A stretch of 64,000 bases of DNA from Luffa acutangula (Eukaryota; Streptophyta; Magnoliopsida; Cucurbitales; Cucurbitaceae). This document shows, piece after piece, positions 33,762 to 44,389 of the stretch. The first letter of the stretch is position 1. Each line of letters begins with the position of its first letter. A program made the translations under genes and the position numbers. The notes beneath the pieces are model-generated. The model had not been told where the DNA came from. It did not search any database and was given only the letters and a program-made list of their open reading frames with translations. The stretch is taken from contig CM072098.1 in NCBI GenBank assembly GCA_036850905.1, positions 22,063,100 to 22,127,099 on the forward strand, written 5' to 3'.

Positions 33762-35580
33762 ACTCCCACTTGAACTAAAACTCTAGTTTAGTGGGATGTA
33801 CAATAATCTATCATGGCAATGAGTGTCTTGATACATGTAAAATACATAAAACGTATATATACAATGTACAAATACAATAAACTAGGGCATCCACTATACC
33901 CATTAAATTTCTCCCACTTGCCCTAGATTACATCTTTGTACTTATCTCGTAGATCTAGACCATCTAGATGACCCTCATACACTTTAGCCGAGAGAGCCTT
34001 CGTGAAGGATTAGCAATACTTCATTCAATTCAATGTGCATGTCTGTCTTGCATTAGGAAAGGTCATATTTGGAACACTTTCCAAATCAGCCTCGAACTTT
34101 CCATGTCTTACAGCCTCGATCGCCACTTCACAAGCAGCGTAGTCTTTGGCCTATGGGTCGAGGCTGCATTGCATCTTAGCTTGATGCGATCCCATACTAT
34201 ATCCCCTCTATTTAAGAGTGAAGACAGACACTGATGTAGATTTCATAAAATCCTTACTAGTTAAAACATATGTGTTAGTGTATCATGTAAGGATCAAATT
34301 CTTAGGGCCATACACGAGCATATAGTTCCTCATTCTCCAAAGATACTTGAGAATATCATTAACGGTTCTCCAGTGATCATATCCTGAATTAGATTGATAC
34401 TCATTGACAATGCCTATTGCATAGGGCATTCCTCAACTCCTTGAGGTGTCTAAGAACATAGTTCCTTAGACATAAGAATTCTACCCTGAAAGGTCGGGAA
34501 CCCTTCTTAGAATTCTGCATCTCATATCTAATCAACATTTATAGATATAAAATGCTTGAACCATGGCTAGCATTTTGTTCTTACTGTTTTAAACAATTTA
34601 GAACATATGAACAAACTAAGCTTCTCCCAACTTTTATTTGGAAATGAGCTGATAGTCACCTTTAATGTCAATAAGTTAATCTACTTATTCCAAATGAGTA
34701 GGATATCAATCACATACAACATGAAGAAAGCTACTGTACTACTGACGATCGTATTGTAGATACAAGACTCATCAATGTCCTGATTAAAGCCAAAATATCT
34801 GATCACCATATCAAATCTTATATTCCAAGATCGAAATGCTTAGGTCAATCCATGAATGGATCACTCTTGCAAACCCTTTTGCTTTAGATCTTGCTCAATG
34901 GACCCTTCTAGTTGAGACCTTAAATGTCTCGTTTCATCTTGTAAATCCACTTGTAACCTATAGGTTTTACCCTATCAAGCAAATTTACAAGATCCCAGAT
35001 GGAATTGAAATGCAAAGACTTCATTTCCAGGTCCATGGCTTTAAACCATTGGTCCTTGTCAACATCATTCATTTTCTTTCTAAGATATAATGAATCCTCT
35101 ATGTCAACATCAACAATGACGACTTGAGCTTTAAATAAGCCCATGTAACGGACAGGTTATAAAACAATTCTCCCACTAAATCAAGGCATTCTCAACTCTT
35201 GAGATGGATGTGACTTGACAAAAAACACTGACCTTATCAACAACTCTTATTGAATAACCAGTCTTATCAACAACTCTTGTTGATTTTTCTATAGCTTCAT
35301 TAGTTAATACACTCAAAGTGACTTTACTTTGTGGCTTATGATTGCTCATATGTTCTTCTTCTGAGAATGAAGCATTTGTCAAATACAAATTCGTAATTCT
35401 CTTGTGGATTGAAGAAATATCCACTCCTCGTTTCCTTTGAGGTAACCTACAAAGTATGCAATGAAGTCAACACTTCATGACCCCAAAACGAGCCAGGCAA
35501 TTGAGCATAGCTCAATATGGGTTGAACCATATCCAATAGGGTTCTATTACTCCTAACTGATATTTAGGATGTGATTCCAT
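33762..35580 (-). pseudogene. C3 RNase H/RT/integrase remnants
   Basis: Fragments follow C2 order: RNase H (about 33960-34230), RT C-terminus (34230-34640), RT core (34640-35060, with KMNDVDKDQWFKAMDLEMKS near 35040), then the hinge and integrase C-terminal region (35060-35570). Many stops and several deletions. Shares lineage-specific changes with C1. Cut at 35580 by G2. Confidence 0.75.
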
Positions 35581-36574
35581 TGTTGGTGATGTATATGATT
35601 ATCCGCAAGTGCACGGGTCGTGACAAGTAATATAAAACGGTAGTAATACCGAGTATTGAATCCATAGGGAGGCGAAGCGAAACTTAAGCAAATAATTAAA
35701 ATCTCTTGAGCACTAAAAATACTCAGGCGAAATAATATTTAGGGACCACTTCATGCAATAATAGAAAAAAAGAATTTAAACTCAAGACAATTAACGAAAA
35801 TAAATTGATCAATCGAAAATAAAATATGGAGAAAGAGTTTTCTTTAAATGGGAAGAGGGGTCTTGAAAATTAATGATTAGCTAAATAGTTGTTATAATTA
35901 TCCTATCTCTTTGCCCAACTAATTATAATCCTAGAATCTCCGTTAATCACATAGGCTCTTCTGTCGGTTTCCCCTAATTGTAATTAATTCATTTTAACAA
36001 CCTAAGTGTCCTTAGCGCTATTAAAAATCATTAATTATTACGCCCTGATTCATTTTAGGAATCTAAGTTTAATCAACTAATCCCGGCGTCACAACGGGCA
36101 ATTAAACTAGTTTCATGGATTGTGATCTATCCTAATTTCTCTCCGTCGAGTTTCCATTAAGAATCGAATCATTACACAATTGGCCAGATTGAGTAAAGCA
36201 TTAAGCACATCCATACAAATAATTAGGACATGGGCTAGAGACAAGAAATTATAACAATATTTGAACTATCATTTCATTTCAAGACCCCAATTTGGGGTTT
36301 TAGCTACACATGACTAAAATATCCATAATAATTACAAGAGAAAGCATATAAGAAGCAATAAAGGAAAGGAATTGACCGTCGAAAAACCCCTCGCTGACGC
36401 TTGGAGCCCCGCTGACTACTCCTTGAGCCTCTAGATTGCTCCCCCAAAATTCCCAAAATTTTCCCACCAAAAGAATCCTCTAAAAAAGGCTCAAAAGCCT
36501 TGAGAGGGGCTCCAAAGGAGCCTAAGGAAGAAAGGAATTGGAATGGAGAAGGAATGATTGATTGATGAATAATG

Positions 36575-36600
36575 AGGCACCCAAGGGTGCCTTTTTATAG
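36575..36600 (-). promoter_or_regulatory. TATA box and start-site hairpin of G2 3' LTR
   Basis: Minus strand CTATAAAAAG (36600-36591) is followed at once by the perfect inverted repeat GGCACCC-TT-GGGTGCC (36590-36575), so the RNA 5' end would fall in or just after a hairpin. In the 5' LTR the TATA is changed (TTTTTTTAGG at 53131-53140) while the hairpin is kept. Confidence 0.75.
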
Positions 36601-36615
36601 GCCTGGAATAGGGGT

Positions 36616-36722
36616 AGCGTCGCGACGCTGCCTTGCTTAGCGTCGCGACGCTGCCTTGCTTAGCGTCGCGACGCTGCTGCGCACGCGACTTGGGCAACAC
36701 GAAAGGGTAGCGTCGCGACGCT
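36616..36722. promoter_or_regulatory. Palindrome array, four copies, G2 3' LTR
   Basis: Starts at 36616, 36639, 36662 and 36709; steps 23, 23 and 47 bp. All four read AGCGTC-GC-GACGCT, arms intact. The spacer GCCTTGCTT is repeated between the first three. Compare the 5' LTR, where the steps are 23, 47 and 23. Confidence 0.92.
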
Positions 36723-37013
36723 GCCCCAAATTTCCAGATTTTTCAGCTTCCTTTTGGGCTGATTTTTGGGCCTTCTTCTTCATTTCCTTTTGGTCATTTC
36801 TTCATGATAGACTTCTTTGGGCCTCCAATTGCATCAAGCTAGGATTTGGGCTACAATTGCTTCAATTTTGACACTTTTTCTCCCAAAATCACCAACTTAG
36901 CTCCTAAGGACCAAATAACTAAATTCATTAAGTATATTCATAAAAAACACGTTTAAAGCACCAAAAAGCTTAATAAATTGAGACTAAAATAGCGACATTT
37001 CTGCTTGCTATCA

Positions 37014-37978
37014 CACCCCCAAACTTAAGCTTTTGCTAGTCCCGAGCAAAATAAATTCTAAAGATGCATGAAATAGAATCGCTCATCTGTCAATGATTTT
37101 GGAATTCTTAGGATTGAATGGAAAACATGCAAGTGGAATAAGCAAGCACCGCATACTCTTGGAGAAATCTTAAACTAGTTTGAACTTAAGATTAATGAAG
37201 AACGTGCTCAAGACTTATCTATTGATTCTTTTACTAACCTAGATTAGTCTTATGGCTTTCTCCATTTGTTTTCCCCCTACACTGGCTAAGAGCCCCTAAT
37301 ACTTCGGAGTCCTTCTATCATGCAAAAAAAAAAAAAGAAACTAGGGTGCCTGTCATCTTTTCTTTCTTTTTCATGGGGGAGCAAAACTCACAAATGATTT
37401 TTCTTTTTCTTTTCTTTTTCTTTTGCTACTCCCCCAAACTTGCATTTTGATATCTAATGGTACTAGCTTTCACACTACGGTGCAGGGACCCTTAACCCGA
37501 ATTTTATTCTCTGGTTGGCCTAACTGATCACACCGCAGGTAGCTCTTTTTACCCCTAGGCTTTTTCTTTTGTGCAAGCAAAAATTCTTTTTCAACAGATT
37601 TTCTTTTTCTCACATTTTCTTTTGTTGCTTTTGCTTTTCTCTTAGCAGGCATAGCATTTTTTTCCTACCTAGCTCTTTAGATCATTCAAGCATGAACTTC
37701 CTAATATTAGAAACTAAGTCTATCGGGGTGACAACAACTTTGAAAACCATAATAAGAATCTAGATTTTCAAAGACGTCATTAGATAAGACTATTGCATGC
37801 TTTAGACATCAAAACTAAGTATCAAAAAATTTTAAAATTTCACAATTTCTGTCGTGCTCCCAGATTCCACAACATATAAACCATTTTCTCCCAAAATTTC
37901 AAAAATCACATCCTTGGCTATCATAGCTAGCTATTTATGCATCCAACAAAATTTAAATATGCTCAACACAGCGGAAGC
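37014..37978 (-). other. Polypurine tract and spacer of G2
   Basis: The polypurine tract (37014-37030; minus strand AAGCTTAAGTTTGGGGGTG) abuts the LTR. The remaining 950 bp are non-coding, T-rich, and parallel to 1313-2373 in G1 and 61645-62564 in G3. The 60-codon frame at 37470-37652 is compositionally biased (Lys-rich) and unsupported. Confidence 0.65.
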
Positions 37979-38015
37979 CTCCCCCCAAACTTAAACTAAA
38001 CATTGTCCCCAATGT
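37979..38015 (-). other. Second polypurine-like tract of G2
   Basis: Minus strand CATTGGGGACAATGT followed by AAGTTTGGGGGG. See the parallel tracts in G1 and G3. Confidence 0.65.
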
Positions 38016-38208
38016 TTTGAAACAGAAAAGCATAAAGAGGGATACTAAGACTTCCCTGAGCTAGGAGCGCTTCATCTTCTTCCTTTGGATCCATGAAAAA
38101 ATGGAAATTTGGAATTTCGGGATTTGCTAAGGTGATCCTGCAAAACAAAATTGGATCACGGAGCAAAGAAAATTATTTACCGCAAAAACAACTAACTAAA
38201 CTTTAATC
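38016..38208 (-). other. Short non-coding region of G2
   Basis: About 190 bp between the second polypurine-like tract and the conserved hairpin; no signal recognised. Confidence 0.5.
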
Positions 38209-38256
38209 CTTGGGTTGCCTCCCAAGCAGCGCTTTCTTTAACGTCTTTAGCTAGAC
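38209..38256 (-). ncRNA. Conserved post-coding RNA hairpin of G2
   Basis: CTTGGG-TTGCCT-CCCAAG with a perfect 6-bp stem, then AGCGCTT and TTTAACGTCTTTAGCTAGAC. Same position and sequence as 4999-5046 and 62799-62845. Confidence 0.65.
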
Positions 38257-38341
38257 TAGGCTCGGCACACTTACGGAGGCTCAAAATAAAAATTTTCATC
38301 ATCCTCCGGGCCCTGCAAGAAATCACGCATCGAATTGCAAA

Positions 38342-39894
38342 CTACAAACAGGGTAGAAAAAAACATTCCCCTGGCCCATCTTTACTAAAGAGATTCTCAT
38401 AATAAGATTTCAGAAAATAATCAGTCGCATCAAATCTCTTTTCTAAATCTCTATTCTCAAAACAGTTGTTAACAGAGCCATCAAGCGTTATAATATCTAC
38501 TGGTCTAGGATCTAGAGGTGGCCTATCAATCATGTCAGTCCACTCATCAGAAAAAATGTCTACATGCTCAGCAGATCCCTGAGACTCAAAATTAAAAAAT
38601 GATTCAACTAAGCTATCACATGACTCCTCATCAGAAGAATTAAAGAATTCAAGAATTTCAGGATCAGATTCTATACTATGCACAGATTCGAGTTCTTCTG
38701 GGTCAGATTCTATGCTATATACATCATCAGGACATGAAAAGAAAGTATTCACATTGTCAGGATTCATGCATTCAGGAATGTCAAGATCAGACTCAATAGA
38801 TTCACTGTAATCATGATCAGACTCCAAATTAACTATCAAGCAATCTTTCTTATGTCTTCCATGTTCATGCTCAATGTCAGGCAATTCAATATCATCATCA
38901 AAATTATCCATTTCAGGCAAATCTAATTCATTCTCAAAGGAAGGTAAATTATCAACTGCAGATCTTTCATTTTCACAAGCAGGCAAGTCTAATTCATTTT
39001 CAAAGTCAGGCAGATCCATATCATTTTCAAACAGAGGATTATCCAAATATGCATTATGATCAAAATCCTCATTATCCATAAGCATTTCTCCTAAGCCTAG
39101 GCCAAGATTATAGTCTACCTCTTCATCGTCATCAGTCAAGTATTCAGGCCCAACAGAAAAACATGTGTGCAAACTACAAACAGATTCATCTTGGCCAAAA
39201 ATACTAAACACAACTTTTTCATCATCAATGTTCAAGGTAAGTTTACCTGTATGCACGCTAATCTCAGCCTTACCAGTGGCTAGGAAAGGCCTGCCTAAGA
39301 TAATTGGCACCTTTTTGTCCAATTTCATGTCCAGTACCACGAAATCTACGGGGAAGATGAATTTGTTGACTTTCACCAACATGTCCTCCACAACACCCAT
39401 CGGGTGGGTAATCGATCTGTCAGCAAGCTGGAGAGTGACGTCGGTGTCTGTCATACCTGATAAACCAATCTTCCTGTAAACAGAGTAGGGCATCAAATTT
39501 ATACTTGCTCCTAAATCACATAAAGCCCTATCGAAGGATACTTCTCCTATGGTGCAGGGAACAATAAAACTCCCTGGATCTTTCTGCTTAGAGGGTATCC
39601 TACCAGAAATAATGGTACTGCTACTCTCAGATAAATTAAAAACTTTTTTTTTCAGACTTTTCTTTCTAGAAAGCATTTCCTTCATGAATTTTCCATGATT
39701 TGGCATATTATACAAGGCTTCTACCAATGGAATATTCACAGACAACTTTTTAAACATTTCTAAAAATTTTTGAAATTGTTCATCTAATTTGACATTTTTA
39801 AATCTTTGAGGAAAAGGTAACTCCCTGAAATGAAAGGTTGGGCATTCGCCCCTCCGCTTGGGCGGGCTAATATGCGAACCTCTGTCATGGTGGT
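38342..39894 (-). CDS. G2 gag C-terminus, protease and acidic repetitive tail
   Basis: The frame is open from the C2 insertion point to a stop at 38342. Order: gag end (FPQRFKNVKLDEQFQKFLEMFKKL, then NIPLVEALYNMPNHGKFMKEML), linker, and retropepsin (ALCDLGASINLMPYSVYRKIGL, LQLADRSITHPMG, VPIILGRPFLATG, about residues 75-180 of the 471-residue MFKK frame). A tail of about 260 residues, very rich in Asp, Glu and Ser, then replaces RT. It carries short repeats such as FENELDLP and SIESDPE(E/I)LE. The protease Asp is present. In G1 the protease runs straight into RT, so this tail is a lineage-specific replacement. Its role is unknown; acidic tails can act in chaperoning or protein binding (inference). 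Confidence 0.85.
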
Positions 39895-41865
39895 TGAAGG
39901 GATAATAGCCCTCGCGCAGCGGAAAAACAAACAGAACCTTTAACCCCGAATTAATTTAAGAACAAAATACCAATACGTTGGGTAAATTACAACAATTTAA
40001 CCAAGTTTAAACATGCTAGAAATTGCTTATAAAACATGCTAATACAGCCCTAAAATATAGATCTAATCTATATAAAAAGATCCTATTGATCCGAGGCCGA
40101 GAGATAATTACCTTTGTAGAAACTCTTGATTGTTTCACCAAATTTTCTCTGAATTGCTCACAAAAACAGCAACTAGCAATCCTTGTTTTCGCTAGAAAAA
40201 TTTGCCACGAACACCACCACGAGGATTCACCGGTATTCTCAAAAGGGTACACGTTGAGAGCTTGTGGGAACCGAAAACTCTAAGGATTTCTTTTGGAAAA
40301 AAACACTCTGTATTCTCAGAGAAAGAGCAGAACGAGAGAGAGAGCGAGAGAGAGGGAGAGAGACGTGAGACTGAGAGTGATTCTCTCTAAAAACTGAATT
40401 CCACCCCTTACCTATCGATCAGGAGGATAACTGCACGCCTAATTTTTGGTAACTGAAGTTCAGTTACCAGATAATTAATTATCAATTTAAAAAAAACAAA
40501 ATTTTAAATTATAATTAATTAAAATTCAATTAATCAATATTAATTGAAATATCATTAATTTAAATCTTATTTAAATTAATCCCTCTTTAACCTATAGTTT
40601 AATTAAATCAATTTTAATTAAACTTAATCAATTAATTAATTCAAGATTAATTAATATAAAAATAATAAAATTGAACATCACATATTCAATTATTATTTTC
40701 CCTCTCAAAACTATAGTATTAATATACATCCAATGCACATTAATTATAACCTATAGTTTTAATATGAATCAAATTCATATTTTAGTTTAATATTCGAACA
40801 CTTTCGAATATTCAATCCTTCCTTAGAATTTCACCTCAACGCCCTAAATGAGCTACCAGTGGGACCTAATGGACCTACAGATCAGAAGCTCCAACGATAT
40901 GAGATTAGTTGGCTAAACTCATTAACCAAGATAATCAATATTCGTTAACTGTGGTTCACTCCACTAAAGAACCACAGCTGCACTCTTCTCACTGCAGATA
41001 TATTTCTGTGTCCACGGATATCGACCGTCAACAACAAGTTAGCCCTTCACGTGTGTTCGTATCCCAGCTAGGTCAAATTACCGTTTTACCCCTGGGCTAC
41101 CTCTTAGTCCTTAAGTACCAGTGCTCCTCTAATGAACAACTTGTTTGTGGTCCAACCATCAAACAGAAAATCCCTCTTGTGCCATAGAGAGGTTAGGGTC
41201 CATTGTTCAAGACCCAGAGACACCACTTAAGGGAACACACATCTACTTACCCGAATATCAGGAAGGAGTGAATTCCATCTTGTAAGACTACGTTCCCAGC
41301 TCCCCACTCGGTCTTGTCCCCAAAATGGTAGGCTTATTGAGTCGGCGAACAGGCCACTCTCACTTGTACAAATCAAAGGACAATCCCTCATGGACAGGAG
41401 TCCATAATCCACTCAGGATTAAGGCTAAGTTGCCTAGGTCATCCTAGTGAAATAGAAACCGAGCTAACTAACGGTGTTACAGTTAGTGGTTAACTATTTC
41501 GCGGTCCGGCCTTTGTGCAAACTCATTGCACAGGATACCCCCACTCGCATGTCATCCACATGAACGCGTTGGATCATTACGTTTGTATCAATATACAAAG
41601 CGGGCCGTATCCATAGTGTCACCAGGATAAGGTACCCAGCCTTATCCCTATACTACAGACCCTTTAGGCTAAAACTTGAACATTGATCCCTGTATGTCCC
41701 TACATACTAGTTCAAGCCTCATTCTATTAGCCTTGGATGTTTAGTTTATTGGATTAGGGTTAATAAGACAAGATATATTACAAACACTGAATAATACATC
41801 ACTTTATTAATGTTCGGTCAAATGTACATTTACTATCTACGAGTTTTAGGGCATAAAACCCAACA
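39895..41865 (-). repeat. 3' LTR of C2
   Basis: Near-identical to 48440-50411. No convincing TATA; instead a GA/CT-rich tract at about 40335-40365 and the palindrome at 40448-40468 mark the putative start region. Open frames inside (e.g. the 61-, 86- and 92-codon ones) recur in sister LTRs without coding signature. Confidence 0.93.
40448..40468. promoter_or_regulatory. Perfect inverted repeat in C2 LTR
   Basis: GGTAACTGAA-G-TTCAGTTACC, 10-bp arms with a single central base. The 5' LTR keeps 9-bp arms at 48993-49011. Lies about 80-110 bp upstream, in sense, of the CT-rich tract. Confidence 0.65.
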
Positions 41866-41885
41866 AACTCCCACTTGAACTAAAA
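41866..41885 (-). other. Polypurine tract of C2
   Basis: Minus strand AGTTCAAGTGGGAGTT abutting TGTTGGG. Confidence 0.8.
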
Positions 41886-42032
41886 CTCAAGTTACAGGGA
41901 AAGTATATATACAATATAATCCAAAGCTTGAAATGGTACATGTATGTTGTACATTACATAAAAGGTAAATATACAAAATACAATAAACTAGGGCATCCTT
42001 ACACCCATTACACATCTCCCACTTGCCCTAGA

Positions 42033-44389
42033 TTACGCTATATACATGTCTCGCAGACCTAGACTTTCTAGATGACCCTCGAACACTTTAGCCGAGAGGG
42101 CCTTCGTAAACGGATCAGCAATGTTGTGCTCGGAAACGATCTGGGTCACGACCACATCTCCTCTTTGCACAATCTCTCGAATCATATGATACTTCCTCTC
42201 TATGTGTTTACCTCTTTTGTGGCTGCGAGGTTCCTTTGAATTGGCTACAGCCCCACTGTTGTCACAGTATAACGTAATGGGCAAGCTCATATTTGGAACA
42301 ACTTCCAAATCTGTCAAGAATTTCCTTAGCCAAACAGCTTCTTTAGCGGCTTCACAAGCAGCTACATACTCAGCCTCCATTGTGGAGTCTGCTATGCATC
42401 CTTGCTTTATACTCCTCCAAACTACAGCTCCCCCGGTAAGGGTGAAAACTGACCCTGACGTAGATTTCCCCTAGAATCATTGTCAGCTTGGAAGTCAGAG
42501 TCGGTGTAACCCGTGAGAACTAACTCCTTAGCCCCAAACACCAACATGTAATCTCTCGTTCTCCTAAGATACTTGAGGATTCCTGTAACGGCGGTCCAGT
42601 GGTCTAACCCTGGATTCGACTGATATCTGCTGACAATCCCTACAGCATAACAAATGTCAGGCCTCGTGCATAGCATGGCATACATTAAGCTACCCACGGC
42701 AGAGGCGTAGGGAATCCGTCTCATATCCTCAACCTCTTGAGGTGTCTTAGGAGACTGTTCCTTAGACAAGTGAACCCCTTGCCTGAAAGGCAACAAGCCC
42801 TTCTTGGAGTTCTGCATCGAATATCGAGCCAACATTTTGTCGATATACGTTGCCTGAGACAGAGCTAGCGATTTGTTCTTTCTATCCCGAATAATCTGGA
42901 TGCCAAGAACATACTGGGCCTCACCCAAATCTTTCATTTCGAATTGAGCTGCTAGCCATTCTTTTACGTCAGACAGATACCCTACATCATTCCCAATGAG
43001 TAGGATGTCGTCTACATAGAGTATGAGGAAAGCTACTTTATTCTTGTTGATCTTCTTGTATACATAAGGTTCATCAACATTCTGGTCAAAACCAAAAGAT
43101 TTGATCGCCGTATCAAATCTAATATTCCAAGATCGAGAAGCCTGTTTCAACCCATAAATGGAACGATTCAGTTTGCAAACCTTTTGCTCATGACCTTGGG
43201 ATATGAACCCTTTGGGTTGAGACATAAAAATACTCTCGTCAAGATTGCCATTCAGAAAAGCTGTCTTGACATCCATTTGCCAAATTTCATAATCATAAAA
43301 TGTGGCAATGGATAAGAGGATTCTTATGGACTTTAGCATAGCAACTGGAGAAAAAGTTTCTTCATAGTCCACTCCTTCTCGTTGGGTATAACCCTTTGCT
43401 ACAAGTCTTGCTTTGAAAGTCTGTACTTTCCCAGCAGCATCTCTTTTTCTCTTATAGATCCATTTACACCCAATGGGTTTGACCCCTTCAGGTAGATCTA
43501 CAAGTTCCCAAACTTGATTGAAGTACATAGACTCCATCTCAAGGTCCATGGCTTTGTCCCACTCGTCCTTATCTACATCATTCATTGCCTGACGATAAGA
43601 CAATGGATCTTCTAGGCCGTCATCTGGTATGACTACTTGTGTTTCTGTTAAACCCAAGTAGCGGTTAGGTTGTATCACAACCCTCCCACTACGTCGAAAC
43701 TCTCCCACTACGTGAGGAGGACTAGACTGACGAGAAGAACTGCATTCTCCAACAACTCTTGTTGAAGGACCAGGTTCATCAACAACCCTTGTTGATCCTT
43801 CTGTAGCTTCTCCTAGTACTAACTTACTTCGTGGTCGATGATCTCTAATGTGGTATTCCTCCAAGAAAGTTGCATTTGTCGATACAAATACTTTATTATC
43901 TTGAGGGTCGTAGAAAAGACCACCTCTCGTTTCTTTTGGGTACCCAACAAATTGGCATATTCTCGTATGTGGTTCCAATTTCTTAGGATTTGTCACTAAC
44001 ACATGTGCAGGACAACCCCAGATACGGAAGTAACACAAACTAGGTTTACGCCCCTTCCATAGCTCAAAAGGAGTTTCAGAAACACTTTTTGAGGGAACGT
44101 TGTTAAGAATATGTACTGCAGTCTCTACTTCATACCCCCAAAACGAGCTAGGCAACTGACCATAGCTCATCATAGATCGAACCATGTCTAACAAGGTTCT
44201 ATTTCTCCTTTCTGATACACCATTCTGCTGAGGTGTACCAGGTGCTGAGAGTTGTGATTGGATTCGATGTTCTATCATATAGTCCTGGAATCGCTGATCT
44301 AAATACTCTCCACCTCGATCTGATCGAAGTGTTTTAATTGTTTTACCTAACAGGTTTTCTACCTCAGCCTTACTCTTTGAACCTTTCAA
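42033..44389 (-). CDS. C2 pol, integrase C-terminal half, RT and RNase H (two frames)
   Basis: The frame 44389-42422 (655 codons) opens in the integrase core: LRSDRGGEYL holds the second catalytic Asp and NGVSERRNRTLL the Glu. It continues through the GKGR-type hinge, then copia RT with WQMDVKTAFLNGNLDE and the catalytic LILYVDDILLIGND (near 43005), LSQATYIDKML, and RNase H start TGYTDSDFQAD. Two extra bases near 42473-42476 shift the frame; RNase H continues in 42380-42033 with MEAEYVAACEAAKEAVWLRKFL and ENHNIADPFTKALS-like end. The upstream join to the gag-protease frame (44370-44389) also needs a frame change. Everything else is open, so decay is recent. Confidence 0.92.

Larger units (their letters stand above)
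35581..37013 (-). repeat. 3' LTR of G2
   Basis: 1,433 bp, close to identical to 52120-53552 outside the palindrome region. TATA at 36591-36600, palindromes at 36616-36722. Confidence 0.95.

Noticed and set aside
37470..37652. Lys-rich 60-codon ORF as a small basic protein
   Set aside because: It arises from T-rich spacer sequence; no conservation in the matching spacers of G1 and G3.
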